Below, piece after piece: positions 7,967-16,228 of a DNA stretch of 64,000 bases; within the stretch, counting starts at the first letter, position 1, and each line of letters opens with the position of its first letter. The notes beneath the pieces were generated by a model that did not search any database, had not been told where the DNA came from, and saw nothing but the letters and a program-made list of their open reading frames with translations. This DNA is from Muriiphilus sp048268845 (GTDB lineage: Bacteria; Pseudomonadota; Alphaproteobacteria; Rhodobacterales; Rhodobacteraceae): the NCBI GenBank assembly GCA_048268845.1, contig JBLWUQ010000014.1:16535-80534 (forward strand). The letters are read 5' to 3'. Both the position numbers and the translations under genes were made by a program.

Positions 7967-8871
7967 GTGTTCCCGTCTTTGAAGTCGAGGCCCATTTCCG
8001 AATAGCGCTCGCTTTCCTCCAGCCAGTTCGGGCGCACCTTGACCTGCAGGAACAGGTGCACCTTGCGCCCCATGAATTCCTCAAGCTCGGCGCGCGCCGC
8101 CTGGCTGACCGCCTTGACCGTCTCGCCCTTCCTGCCCAGCACGATGCCCTTGTGGCCATCGCGCATGACATAGATCACCTGGTCGATCCGGGCCGAGCCG
8201 TCCTTGCGCTCTTCCCAGTTCTCGGTCTCGACGGTCAGTTGATAGGGCAATTCCTGATGCAGCCGCAGCGTCAGCTTCTCGCGCGTGATCTCGGCGGCGA
8301 TCATCCGCAGCGGCAGGTCCGCGATCTGGTCTTCGGGATAGAGCCACGGCCCCTCCGGCAGCCGCGCCGCCAGCCATTTGCGCAGATCGTCGACGCCGTG
8401 GCCCTTTTCGGCGGAAATCATGAAGGTCTCGGCAAAGGGATAAAGCTCGTTCATCTCCTTGGTCAGGGCCAGCAGCGTCTCGGACTTGACGCGGTCGATC
8501 TTGTTGATCGCCAGCGCCACGGTTCGGCCGGTGCCGATGTCGCCAAGGCGATCGAGAATACGCTTGACGCCCTCGGTCACGCCGCGATGCGCCTCGATCA
8601 GCAGGACCACGATGTCGGCATCCGCAGCCCCGCCCCATGCCGCCGCCACCATCGCCCGGTCCAACCGGCGCTTGGGCTGGAACAGCCCCGGCGTGTCGAC
8701 AAAGACGATCTGGGCATCGCCCTCGATCGCGACGCCGCGAATCCGGGTGCGGGTGGTCTGCACCTTGTGGGTGACGATCGAGACCTTCGCCCCGACCATG
8801 CGGTTCGTAAGGGTCGACTTGCCCGCATTGGGCTCGCCGATCAGGGCGACAAATCCGGCGCGTGTGGTCAC
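7963..8871 (-). CDS. era: GTPase Era
   Basis: 302 residues. GTPase motifs are in order: G1 GEPNAGKST near residue 12, G2 TTRTRIRG, G3 DTPG, G4 NKID. A C-terminal KH domain carries GRKGETVKAVSQAAR, which binds the 3' end of 16S rRNA. Era is needed for 30S subunit maturation and couples ribosome assembly to growth. Its ATG overlaps the stop of the upstream DMT transporter by four bases, and its own stop overlaps DUF1491 by four bases. RNase III lies upstream in the same chain, a common pairing. Confidence 0.97.
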   Translation of the reverse strand: MTTRAGFVALIGEPNAGKSTLTNRMVGAKVSIVTHKVQTTRTRIRGVAIEGDAQIVFVDTPGLFQPKRRLDRAMVAAAWGGAADADIVVLLIEAHRGVTEGVKRILDRLGDIGTGRTVALAINKIDRVKSETLLALTKEMNELYPFAETFMISAEKGHGVDDLRKWLAARLPEGPWLYPEDQIADLPLRMIAAEITREKLTLRLHQELPYQLTVETENWEERKDGSARIDQVIYVMRDGHKGIVLGRKGETVKAVSQAARAELEEFMGRKVHLFLQVKVRPNWLEESERYSEMGLDFKDGNT

Positions 8872-9779
8872 GGTCTGCGGTGTCCTTCAATGGGGGCCCT
8901 TGCGGCGACCCCGGTTTTTCCTTGTCGCCTGCCACTGAGCAGCATGTAAACCCCGCTGGCGACGATCAGCGCCGCCCCGGCGAGGGTAAGCGCATCGGGG
9001 CGTTCGGCAAAGACTACATAGGCAATCACGAGCGCGACCAGAAGGCGCGAATAGCGGAACGGCGCCACCACCGACACTTCTCCGCTGCGCATCGCGGTGG
9101 TCAGCGCGTTATAGGCGCCCACCCCGAACATCGCGGTGCCGATGACCGCAGCCACGGCGCGCGGTGTCGCCTGCGTCGGCCATTCCGGGTTGAAGGCGGC
9201 CAGGATCAGGCCCGCCGCGAAGACTACCATGAACCCCAGCGTGCCAAGCTGCTTGCCCGAAACCGAGGGCGGGCTGGCGCGCGTCGCCAGATCGCGCCCG
9301 GCAAAGCCCAGCATCCCGAGAACGGCGAAGATCACCGTCGGCTCGAACGCAGCGGGCGACGGGCGCAGGATCATCAGGACGCCGGCAAAGCCCAGCCCCG
9401 AGACGACCCAGCGCCGCGCGCCGACCTTCTCGCCAAACAGCGCCGCCGCGCCCAAGGTCACGACCAGCGGCGTCGCCTGAAGGATCGCGGATGTCGTGGC
9501 AAGCGGCACGAAGGCAAGGCTGAGCGCGTAGAACAGCCGCCCCGAAAGCTCCATCGCCGAGCGCAAGAGCAGGCCCCGCGACAGGAAGGCCGGGTGCAGC
9601 ACAGGCTCGCCCGCCTGAACCGACAGGCCCGCCGCGAACAGCATCCCGAACAGGCCGAAACCCACCAGCGCGATGCCCTTGGGCAGATCCTCGATGGCGA
9701 TCTTGAACAGCATGTCCTCGACGGAAAAGGCGCACATGGCCAGCACCATGTAGAGGCTGCCGCGCAGGTTGCCGGACAT
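8868..9779 (-). CDS. DMT-superfamily (EamA) transporter
   Basis: 303 residues with ten hydrophobic segments in two EamA repeats. The first starts at GSLYMVLAMCAFSVEDMLFK; the second ends with AERPDALTLAGAALIVASGVY. It is an inner-membrane metabolite exporter of unknown substrate. The ATG at 9779 overlaps the last base of the rnc stop codon (TGATG), and the gene ends with a 4-base overlap onto era. It is therefore inserted, in frame of translation coupling, between two RNA-processing genes. The frame remains open upstream inside rnc, but that part is rnc in another frame. Confidence 0.88.
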   Translation of the reverse strand: MSGNLRGSLYMVLAMCAFSVEDMLFKIAIEDLPKGIALVGFGLFGMLFAAGLSVQAGEPVLHPAFLSRGLLLRSAMELSGRLFYALSLAFVPLATTSAILQATPLVVTLGAAALFGEKVGARRWVVSGLGFAGVLMILRPSPAAFEPTVIFAVLGMLGFAGRDLATRASPPSVSGKQLGTLGFMVVFAAGLILAAFNPEWPTQATPRAVAAVIGTAMFGVGAYNALTTAMRSGEVSVVAPFRYSRLLVALVIAYVVFAERPDALTLAGAALIVASGVYMLLSGRRQGKTGVAARAPIEGHRRP

Positions 9780-10459
9780 CAGCCCTCCAGCCGGTCGAGC
9801 AGCGTCTTCGCCGCCGCCTGTTCCGCCGCGCGCTTGGATTTCGCCCGTGCCGTGGCGGTCTCGCCACTGCTGATCCGCGCCTCGATGGTGAAGGTCGGGG
9901 CATGGTCGGGGCCGTCGCGGGCGGTCTCGACATAGCTCGGCGGCTCCAGCCCGCGCGCCTGCGCCCATTCCTGCAGGCTGGTCTTGGCGTCGCGGGCGTC
10001 GGCCTCGACCGTCTCGACCCGCTCGCCCCAGAGCCTGAGCACCACGTCGCGCGCCGCGTCGAACCCGGCATCGAGATAGACCGCCGCGATCACCGCCTCC
10101 ATCGCGTCGCCCAGCAGTGCCTGTTTGCGCCGCCCGCCCGACATCATCTCGGAGCGGCCGAGTTTCAGAACCTCACCCAGATCGACCGATTGCGCCACCT
10201 CGGCGCAGGCTTCCTTGCGCACCAGCGCGTTGAAGCGCGGCGCAAGCTGGCCCTCGCTGGCCGCCTTGTCGCCCGCCAGCAGCGCCTCGGCCATCACCAG
10301 CCCAAGAACCCGGTCGCCGAGAAACTCGAGCCGCTGGTTGTCGGGGCGTGTGTCCGAGGAAAACGAGCCATGCGTCAGCGCGCGGATCAGAAGTTCGGGC
10401 CGGGCGAAATCATGCCCGATCCGCTCGGCGAACGCCGCAAGCTCTCGCGACAGTTTCAT
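9779..10459 (-). CDS. rnc: Ribonuclease III
   Basis: 226 residues. The catalytic domain carries the signature NQRLEFLGDRVLGLVMAEAL with acidic residues E45 and D49, and the second acidic cluster in GDAMEAVIAAVYLD. A double-stranded RNA binding domain occupies about 155-226 (SLQEWAQARG, KRAAEQAAAKTLL). It cleaves dsRNA in rRNA precursors and antisense duplexes. Its ATG overlaps the lepB stop by four bases, and its stop overlaps the DMT transporter start by one base. Confidence 0.97.
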   Translation of the reverse strand: MKLSRELAAFAERIGHDFARPELLIRALTHGSFSSDTRPDNQRLEFLGDRVLGLVMAEALLAGDKAASEGQLAPRFNALVRKEACAEVAQSVDLGEVLKLGRSEMMSGGRRKQALLGDAMEAVIAAVYLDAGFDAARDVVLRLWGERVETVEADARDAKTSLQEWAQARGLEPPSYVETARDGPDHAPTFTIEARISSGETATARAKSKRAAEQAAAKTLLDRLEG

Positions 10460-11232
10460 TCGAGCTTCTTGAAGAACCGATCGCCGCGCCAGGTCCAGAA
10501 ATAGACCAGCCGCTTGCCCGCGGCCGAAAAGATCACCCGGTCGACCCGGCCCAGCAGAAACTCTTCGGGCACCATGCCGACGCCGCCGGCGCGCTGGCTG
10601 ACCCGGCTGTCGGTCGAGTTGTCACGGTTGTCGCCCATGAAGAAGTAGTTGCCCTCTGGCACCGTGAACACGTTGGTGTTGTCGAGCGGCTGGTCATAGA
10701 CGTTCAGGATGCTGTGCTCGATCCCGCCGGGCAGCGTCTCGATGAAACGGTCCTTGATGCAGTCGCCGCCCTGACCCACCGGCCGGTTGGCGCAGAGCGG
10801 CGTGGTGCCGAAGCTGCCCTGACGCTCGAAGGTCTCGATGAACTGGCCCGCGGGTTCCTGCGGCATCGCCTCGTCGTTGATGTAGAGCACGCCGTCCTTC
10901 ATCTGGATGCGGTCGCCCGGCAGGCCGATCAGGCGCTTGACGTAATCGGTCGCCAGCGTCGGGTGACGGAAGACGACGATATCGCCGCGCTCGGGGTCCG
11001 AGCCGAGGATGCGGCCCGGAAACGGGCAGGCCGAGAACGGGCAGGAATGGCGCGAATAGCCGTAGGCCATCTTGTTGACGAAGACGAAATCGCCGATCAG
11101 CATCGTGTCCTTCATCGACCCGGTGGGAATCCAGAACGGCTGGAAAAACAGGGTGCGGAAGATGCCGGCGATGATCAGGGCCCAGAATACGGTCTTGATC
11201 GTCTCGACGATGCCTTCTTTCTTCTCGGCCAT
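10456..11232 (-). CDS. lepB: Signal peptidase I
   Basis: 258 residues. A single membrane anchor at about 12-30 is followed by the catalytic domain with Ser39 in IPTGSMKDTM, the general-base Lys99 in DYVKRLIGLPGD, and the C-terminal box MGDNRDNSTDSR. It removes signal peptides on the periplasmic side of the inner membrane. The frame runs upstream to 11784 but that part is antisense to rpoZ. The ATG at 11232 is chosen because GGGGA precedes it by five bases and the anchor follows at once. It is the first gene of the lepB-rnc-DMT-era-DUF1491 operon and divergent from rpoZ. Confidence 0.97.
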   Translation of the reverse strand: MAEKKEGIVETIKTVFWALIIAGIFRTLFFQPFWIPTGSMKDTMLIGDFVFVNKMAYGYSRHSCPFSACPFPGRILGSDPERGDIVVFRHPTLATDYVKRLIGLPGDRIQMKDGVLYINDEAMPQEPAGQFIETFERQGSFGTTPLCANRPVGQGGDCIKDRFIETLPGGIEHSILNVYDQPLDNTNVFTVPEGNYFFMGDNRDNSTDSRVSQRAGGVGMVPEEFLLGRVDRVIFSAAGKRLVYFWTWRGDRFFKKLE

Positions 11233-11392
11233 GTTGTCCCCGCCTCGGCTGTTGGTGTCCCGCGATATGAGCCGCACCGAAAGGCGAGTCAACCCGGCCG
11301 CTCGGGTGGTGCTGGACCGGCCATGCCGCAATGCAGCCAAATCCGCTTGCCATCCGGGCGGTTTGTGCATAGATAACCCGCTCACACTCGTC

Positions 11393-11402
11393 CCAAGCTT
11401 GG
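11393..11402. promoter_or_regulatory. 10-bp palindrome before rpoZ
   Basis: CCAAGCTTGG is a perfect palindrome 13 bases upstream of the rpoZ ATG, within the 183-base divergent lepB/rpoZ promoter region. It could be an operator; no regulator can be named. Confidence 0.25.
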
Positions 11403-11415
11403 ATTGGAGTCTCAC

Positions 11416-11772
11416 ATGGCCCGCGTGACGGTTGAAGATTGCGTTGACAAGGTTCCGAACCGGTTCGAACTGGTGATGCTTGCCGCCCATCGGGCGCGCG
11501 AGATCGCGGCCGGCTCGCCGGTGACGGTCGATCGCGACAACGACAAGAACCCGGTCGTGGCGCTGCGCGAGATCGCGGAAGAAACCCAGACCGCCGACGA
11601 CCTGCGCGAGCGGATGATCGAGTCCAACCAGACCCAGATCGAAGTGGACACGCCCGAGGAAGACCAGATGGCGCTGCTTATGGGTGCCGAGGCGGCCGAC
11701 AGGCCCGCCCGTGACGACATGGACGAAGACAACCTGTTGCGCGCCCTGATGGAAGCCCAGGGTCAGGGCTGA
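11416..11772 (+). CDS. rpoZ: RNA polymerase omega subunit
   Basis: 118 residues. The conserved omega core MARVTVEDCVDKVPNRFELV and AAHRAREI is at 1-33, followed by NPVVALREIAEE and an acidic C-terminal tail typical of Alphaproteobacteria. Omega helps assemble the beta' subunit and forms part of a ppGpp-binding site, so its position 13 bases before the ppGpp synthetase/hydrolase gene is functionally coherent and conserved. The ATG at 11416 has GGAG upstream; an earlier in-frame ATG at 11404 overlaps that site and is rejected. Confidence 0.95.
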   Translation: MARVTVEDCVDKVPNRFELVMLAAHRAREIAAGSPVTVDRDNDKNPVVALREIAEETQTADDLRERMIESNQTQIEVDTPEEDQMALLMGAEAADRPARDDMDEDNLLRALMEAQGQG

Positions 11773-11785
11773 GGGCGGGAGCACC

Positions 11786-13924
11786 TTGCCCGCTCAGTCC
11801 ACGATCAGCCGACTCGATCCCGAAGATCTCGTCTCGAAGGTCCACGCCTACAATCCGAAATCGAACGCCGACCTGATCCGTCGGGCCTTCGCCTATGGCG
11901 AAGCCCTGCACAGCGGGCAATATCGCCATTCCGGCGAGCCTTATTTCACCCACCCGGTCGCGGTCGCGCATATCCTGGCCGAGCAGCAGCTTGACGATGC
12001 CACCATCGTCACGGCCCTTCTGCATGACACGATCGAAGACACCAAATCCACCTTCGGCGAGATCGAAAAGAGCTTCGGGCTCGGCATCGCCGAACTGGTC
12101 GATGGCGTCACCAAGCTGACCAACCTGCAACTGTCGTCTTCCGAAACCAAGCAGGCCGAGAACTTCCGCAAGCTCTTCATCGCGATGTCCAAGGACCTTC
12201 GCGTGATCCTCGTCAAGCTGGCCGACCGGCTGCACAACATGCGCACGATCCGGGCGATGCGACCCGACAAGCAGGTGCAGAAATCGCGCGAGACGATGGA
12301 CATCTTCGCGCCGCTCGCCGGACGGATGGGCATGCAGTGGATGCGCGAGGAACTGGAAGACCTCGCCTTCCAGGTGCTGAACCCCGAGGCGCGCAGCTCG
12401 ATCATCCGGCGCTTCATCCGGCTGCAACGCGAATCGGGCGACGTGATCAACAAGATCACCACCGACATCCGCTTCGAACTCGACCGCGCCGGGATCGAGG
12501 CCGAGGCGTTCGGCCGCGCCAAGAAGCCGTATGCCATCTGGCGCAAGATGCAGCAGAAGGACCTGACCTTCTCGCGGCTGTCGGACACCTACGGCTTTCG
12601 CATCATCACCGCCACCGAGATGGATTGCTACCGCGTCCTTGGCGTGATCCATCAACGCTGGCGCGCGGTGCCGGGACGGTTCAAGGACTACATCAGCCAG
12701 CCGAAATCGAACGGCTACCGCTCGATCCACACCACCGTATCGGGCCGCGACGGCAAGCGCGTCGAGGTCCAGATCCGCACCCGCCAGATGCACGAGGTCG
12801 CCGAGGCCGGCGTCGCCGCGCATTGGTCGTATCGCGACGGCGAGCGCGTCGAGAACCCCTTTGCGGTCGATCCGGCGAAATGGCTGGCGACCCTGACCGA
12901 GCGCTTCGAGAACTCTGCTGACGACGACGATTTCCTCGAGCATGTGAAGCTCGAGATGTATTCCGACCAGGTGTTCTGCTTCACCCCCAAGGGCGAGGTG
13001 GTGAAACTGCCGCGCGGCGCGACGCCGCTCGATTTCGCCTATGCGATCCACACGCGGATCGGTGATTCCTGCGTCGGGGCCAAGGTCGACGGCATCCGCG
13101 TGCCGCTCTGGACCCGGATCAGGAACGGCCAGTCGATCGAGATCATCACCGCCGAGGGCCAGTCGCCGCAGGGCACATGGCTCGACATCGTCGTCACCGG
13201 CCGGGCCAAGTCGGCGATCCGGCGGCGTCTGCGCGAGGAAGACCGCGAACGCTTCATCAAGCTGGGCCGTGAACTGGCGCGGGTGGCGTTCGAGCATGTC
13301 GGGCGCAAGGCCACCGACAAGGCGCTGCGCACGGCCGCGAAACAGATGGGCGTGGGCGACGTGGACGAGCTTCTCGCGCGGCTGGGCTCTGCCGAACTGG
13401 CGGCACGCGCGGTCGTCGCCGTGCTCTATCCCGAAGCGGTCGAAAGCGGCGAGATCGATGCCTCGAGCGCGGTGATCGGCCTTGGCGACCACCAGAGCTT
13501 CCAGCGCGGCGATTGCTGCCAGCCGGTGCCGGGCGAGCGCATCGTCGGCATCTCCTACCGTGGCCGCGGCGTCGTGGTGCACTCGATAGATTGCCACGTG
13601 CTCGAGGAACTGGCCGACGAATCCGACCGCTGGGTCGACGTGCAATGGCACTCGGGCAAGCACGCCGCGGTGCACACCGTCAGTTTCGAGCTGACCATCG
13701 CCAATGACGCCGGCGTGCTCGGGCGGATTTGCTCATTGATAGGTGAACAGAAGGCCAATATCTCGGACCTGAGATTCATTGACCGAAAACCGGACTATTA
13801 CCGCCTCATTGTCGACATCGACCTGCGCGATATCGAGCATCTTCATTCGGTCATGCTGGTGCTCGAGGCCGACAGCGACGTCGCCGAGGTCAAGCGGCAC
13901 CGGAATATCGCCCGCAAACCCTGA
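11786..13924 (+). CDS. rsh: Bifunctional (p)ppGpp synthetase/hydrolase, Rsh (RelA/SpoT)
   Basis: 712 residues with the full RSH layout. The HD hydrolase domain has HDTIEDT (H80, D81, E84, D85 all present). The synthetase domain carries RFKD near residue 298, the RxKD signature of bifunctional enzymes as opposed to the ExDD of synthetase-only RelA. A TGS domain lies at about 390-450, and the C-terminal ACT domain ends at IARKP. The start is a TTG at 11786 behind GGGAG; no ATG fits. It makes and degrades the stringent-response alarmone and is probably the only long RSH of the cell. It follows rpoZ by 13 bases. Confidence 0.96.
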   Translation: MPAQSTISRLDPEDLVSKVHAYNPKSNADLIRRAFAYGEALHSGQYRHSGEPYFTHPVAVAHILAEQQLDDATIVTALLHDTIEDTKSTFGEIEKSFGLGIAELVDGVTKLTNLQLSSSETKQAENFRKLFIAMSKDLRVILVKLADRLHNMRTIRAMRPDKQVQKSRETMDIFAPLAGRMGMQWMREELEDLAFQVLNPEARSSIIRRFIRLQRESGDVINKITTDIRFELDRAGIEAEAFGRAKKPYAIWRKMQQKDLTFSRLSDTYGFRIITATEMDCYRVLGVIHQRWRAVPGRFKDYISQPKSNGYRSIHTTVSGRDGKRVEVQIRTRQMHEVAEAGVAAHWSYRDGERVENPFAVDPAKWLATLTERFENSADDDDFLEHVKLEMYSDQVFCFTPKGEVVKLPRGATPLDFAYAIHTRIGDSCVGAKVDGIRVPLWTRIRNGQSIEIITAEGQSPQGTWLDIVVTGRAKSAIRRRLREEDRERFIKLGRELARVAFEHVGRKATDKALRTAAKQMGVGDVDELLARLGSAELAARAVVAVLYPEAVESGEIDASSAVIGLGDHQSFQRGDCCQPVPGERIVGISYRGRGVVVHSIDCHVLEELADESDRWVDVQWHSGKHAAVHTVSFELTIANDAGVLGRICSLIGEQKANISDLRFIDRKPDYYRLIVDIDLRDIEHLHSVMLVLEADSDVAEVKRHRNIARKP

Positions 13925-13954
13925 CCCATCCGTTGCGCAGGAGGCTTGCGACAG

Positions 13955-14602
13955 GTGTTCAAGAGAAACCCGCGCTCCTATGCCAGGATCGTCGCCGAGT
14001 TCTTCTACCCGCGCGGCGGCTGGTATCGCGCGGCCCGCTATGTGGTCCACCGGGTGCGCCGCCTGCCCGACCCGGCGCACCGCATCTCGCGCGGGATCGC
14101 GGTCGGGGTCTTCGTCTGCTTCACGCCGCTGCTGGGTCTGCATCTGGTCAGCGCCGCGCTGCTCGCCTGGCTGATCCGCGGCAATATCCTCGCGGCGCTG
14201 CTGGCGACCTTTGTCGGCAACCCCCTGACCTTTCCGATCATCATCGAGCTCAGCCTGACGCTGGGGTCCTGGATGCTTGGCCTTCCGATCGAGGTGCACC
14301 TGCCGCAGGTGGTCGAGGCGATGGCCACCGCCTTCGCCGATCTCATGCGCAACTTCCTGTCGGTGTTCACCGGGGCGGACGCCGACTGGCAGAGCTTGAA
14401 CAAATTCTATCACCGCATCTTCCTGCCCTACCTGATCGGCGGCCTTCCCCCCGGCATCCTGTCTGCGGTCGCGGCCTATGCGCTGTCACGCCCGGTCATT
14501 ACCGCGTATCAAAAGAGCCGCATCAAGCGGTTGCGCAAACGCTACGAAAAACGCATGGCAGATCGCGTCGCAAAGGCTGACGGCAGCAAGAAGCCGCGCT
14601 AA
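13955..14602 (+). CDS. DUF2062 family membrane protein
   Basis: 215 residues. A basic N-terminus is followed by the DUF2062 core SRGIAVGVFVCFTPLLGLHL and GNILAALLATFVGNPLTFP, with three or four membrane helices and a strongly basic C-terminal tail (KSRIKRLRKRYEKRM). The function of the family is unknown. The GTG at 13955 is chosen because AGGAGG ends ten bases before it; a TTG at 13946 is too close to that site. The gene follows rsh by 30 bases and precedes pdxJ by 32, so it belongs to the rpoZ-rsh-pdxJ-acpS chain. Confidence 0.83.
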   Translation: MFKRNPRSYARIVAEFFYPRGGWYRAARYVVHRVRRLPDPAHRISRGIAVGVFVCFTPLLGLHLVSAALLAWLIRGNILAALLATFVGNPLTFPIIIELSLTLGSWMLGLPIEVHLPQVVEAMATAFADLMRNFLSVFTGADADWQSLNKFYHRIFLPYLIGGLPPGILSAVAAYALSRPVITAYQKSRIKRLRKRYEKRMADRVAKADGSKKPR

Positions 14603-14634
14603 GGTCGGATTGCGTGAACTGGGAGAGGGCCGGC

Positions 14635-15384
14635 ATGGAACCTATGGGCAAACTGAGACTCGGCGTGAACATCGACCACGTCGCCACCGTGCGCAACGCG
14701 CGCGGATCGGCCTACCCCGACCCGGTGCGCGCCGCGAAACTGGCCGCGCGCGCCGGAGCCGACGGCATCACCGCGCACCTGCGCGAAGACCGGCGGCACA
14801 TTCGCGATCAGGACATCGAACGGCTGATGGCCGAGTTGACGCTGCCGCTCAACTTCGAGATGGCCGCCACCGACGAGATGCAGGCCATCGCCCTGCACCA
14901 CAGGCCCCACGCCGTCTGCATCGTGCCCGAAAAGCGCGAGGAACTGACCACCGAAGGCGGGCTTGAGGTCGTGCGGCAGGAGGACCGACTCGCCCGGTTC
15001 ATCGCCCCCCTGCGCGACGCGGGTTGCCGGGTGTCCATCTTCATCGCCCCCGACCGCGAGCAGATCGAGGCCGCCGCCCGGATCGACGCGGCGGTGATCG
15101 AACTGCACACCGGCGCCTATTGCGATTTCCACGCCGAGGGCGCGTTCGACCGGCGCGACGCCGAGCTCGAGCGGCTGCGCGACATGTCGGGCTTTGCCAA
15201 TTCACTCGGGCTCGAAGTGCACGCGGGCCACGGCCTGACCTACGACAATGTCGGCCCGATTGCCGCCTTTCCCGAGGTGATGGAGCTCAACATCGGGCAT
15301 TTCCTGATCGGCGAGGCGATCTTTCGCGGGCTGGAGAACTCCATTGCCGAGATGAGGCGCCTGATGGACGAGGCACGGCGATGA
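14635..15384 (+). CDS. pdxJ: Pyridoxine 5'-phosphate synthase PdxJ
   Basis: 249 residues, normal length. It shows GVNIDHVATVRNARG with the phosphate and substrate residues, HLREDRRHI, the glutamate-bearing IELHTGAYCDF, and the C-terminal VHAGHGLTYDNV loop. PdxJ condenses 1-deoxyxylulose 5-phosphate with aminoacetone phosphate to make pyridoxine 5'-phosphate. The ATG at 14635 has GAGAGGG upstream; ATG 14644 is a possible later start. Linkage to acpS is classic in Proteobacteria, though one small secreted-protein gene intervenes here. Confidence 0.97.
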   Translation: MEPMGKLRLGVNIDHVATVRNARGSAYPDPVRAAKLAARAGADGITAHLREDRRHIRDQDIERLMAELTLPLNFEMAATDEMQAIALHHRPHAVCIVPEKREELTTEGGLEVVRQEDRLARFIAPLRDAGCRVSIFIAPDREQIEAAARIDAAVIELHTGAYCDFHAEGAFDRRDAELERLRDMSGFANSLGLEVHAGHGLTYDNVGPIAAFPEVMELNIGHFLIGEAIFRGLENSIAEMRRLMDEARR

Positions 15385-15815
15385 AGACGCTCGCGATCCT
15401 CCTGGCACTGACCGCCCCCGCCGCCGCGCAAGAGGTCGGCGATTGCGACTGGAAGGCGGGCGCCGACGTGGTGGCCGAACCCTGGGACGTCAACAGCCGC
15501 ACATTCTCGAACGGCGCGGTGCGTCTTGCGCTGATCGACACCATCGAACCGGCAGCCCTGCCGTTTCACCTGCTGGTGCTGTCGCCGCCCTATGACGATG
15601 TCGGCGCGCGGCAATGCAGGGTGGTGTCCTACCAGGGCGGGATGGGCTTCTACGACATCGACTTCACGGCGCTCACCGCGAATTACGACCCGGCGGTCGG
15701 TCTGATCTTCGACCTGCCGGTGCAGATCTGGGTTTCGGACGGCAACATCGTCGTGCGCCGGCTGCACGTCACGCTGAACCAGGCCAGCGGCAAGATCACG
15801 GCGAGCCTGCCTTGA
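15381..15815 (+). CDS. Small secreted protein of unknown function
   Basis: 144 residues beginning with a cleavable signal peptide (MKTLAILLALTAPAAAQ), so the mature ~127-residue protein is probably periplasmic. It is acidic with two cysteines early and midway (GDCDWKAG and ARQCRVVS), which could form a disulfide. No known domain is recognised. The ATG overlaps the pdxJ stop by four bases, and its TGA overlaps the acpS TTG start, so it is translationally coupled between two biosynthetic genes. Confidence 0.75.
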   Translation: MKTLAILLALTAPAAAQEVGDCDWKAGADVVAEPWDVNSRTFSNGAVRLALIDTIEPAALPFHLLVLSPPYDDVGARQCRVVSYQGGMGFYDIDFTALTANYDPAVGLIFDLPVQIWVSDGNIVVRRLHVTLNQASGKITASLP

Positions 15816-16228
15816 TCCTCGGCATCGGCACCGATCTTGCGAATATCGACCGCATCGCCGGGGTGCTCGACCGCCACGGCGACCGCTTTCGCAACCGCGT
15901 CTTCACCGAGACCGAACAGGCCAAGGCCGAACGCCGCGCCGACGTCGCCGGCACCTATGCCAAGCGCTGGGCGGCGAAAGAGGCCTGCTCCAAGGCGCTG
16001 GGCACCGGGCTGCGCATGGGCATCGCCTGGAAGGACATGGCGGTCTTCAACATCCGCTCCGGCCAGCCACAGATGACCCTGACCGGCTGGGCCGCCGAAC
16101 GCCTGGCCGCGATGACCCCCGAAGGGCACGAGGCCGTGGTGCATGTCACCCTGACCGACGACCACCCCTGGGCGCAGGCCTTCGTGGTGATCGAGGCACG
16201 GCCGATCGAAACGGAGAACAACCCATGA
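15812..16228 (+). CDS. acpS: Holo-[acyl-carrier-protein] synthase
   Basis: 138 residues. It has the two AcpS signatures: GIGTDLANIDR with D8 for magnesium, and KRWAAKEACSKALGTG with E57. It transfers phosphopantetheine from CoA to acyl carrier protein. The start is a TTG at 15812 overlapping the previous stop (TTGA); homologues begin exactly here with MILGIGTD. Its stop overlaps the ATG of the next gene by four bases. Confidence 0.95.
   Translation: MILGIGTDLANIDRIAGVLDRHGDRFRNRVFTETEQAKAERRADVAGTYAKRWAAKEACSKALGTGLRMGIAWKDMAVFNIRSGQPQMTLTGWAAERLAAMTPEGHEAVVHVTLTDDHPWAQAFVVIEARPIETENNP

Noticed and set aside
11678..13675. 665-codon ORF antisense to rsh
   Set aside because: Antisense to a gene with intact HD, synthetase, TGS and ACT domains; no domain of its own.
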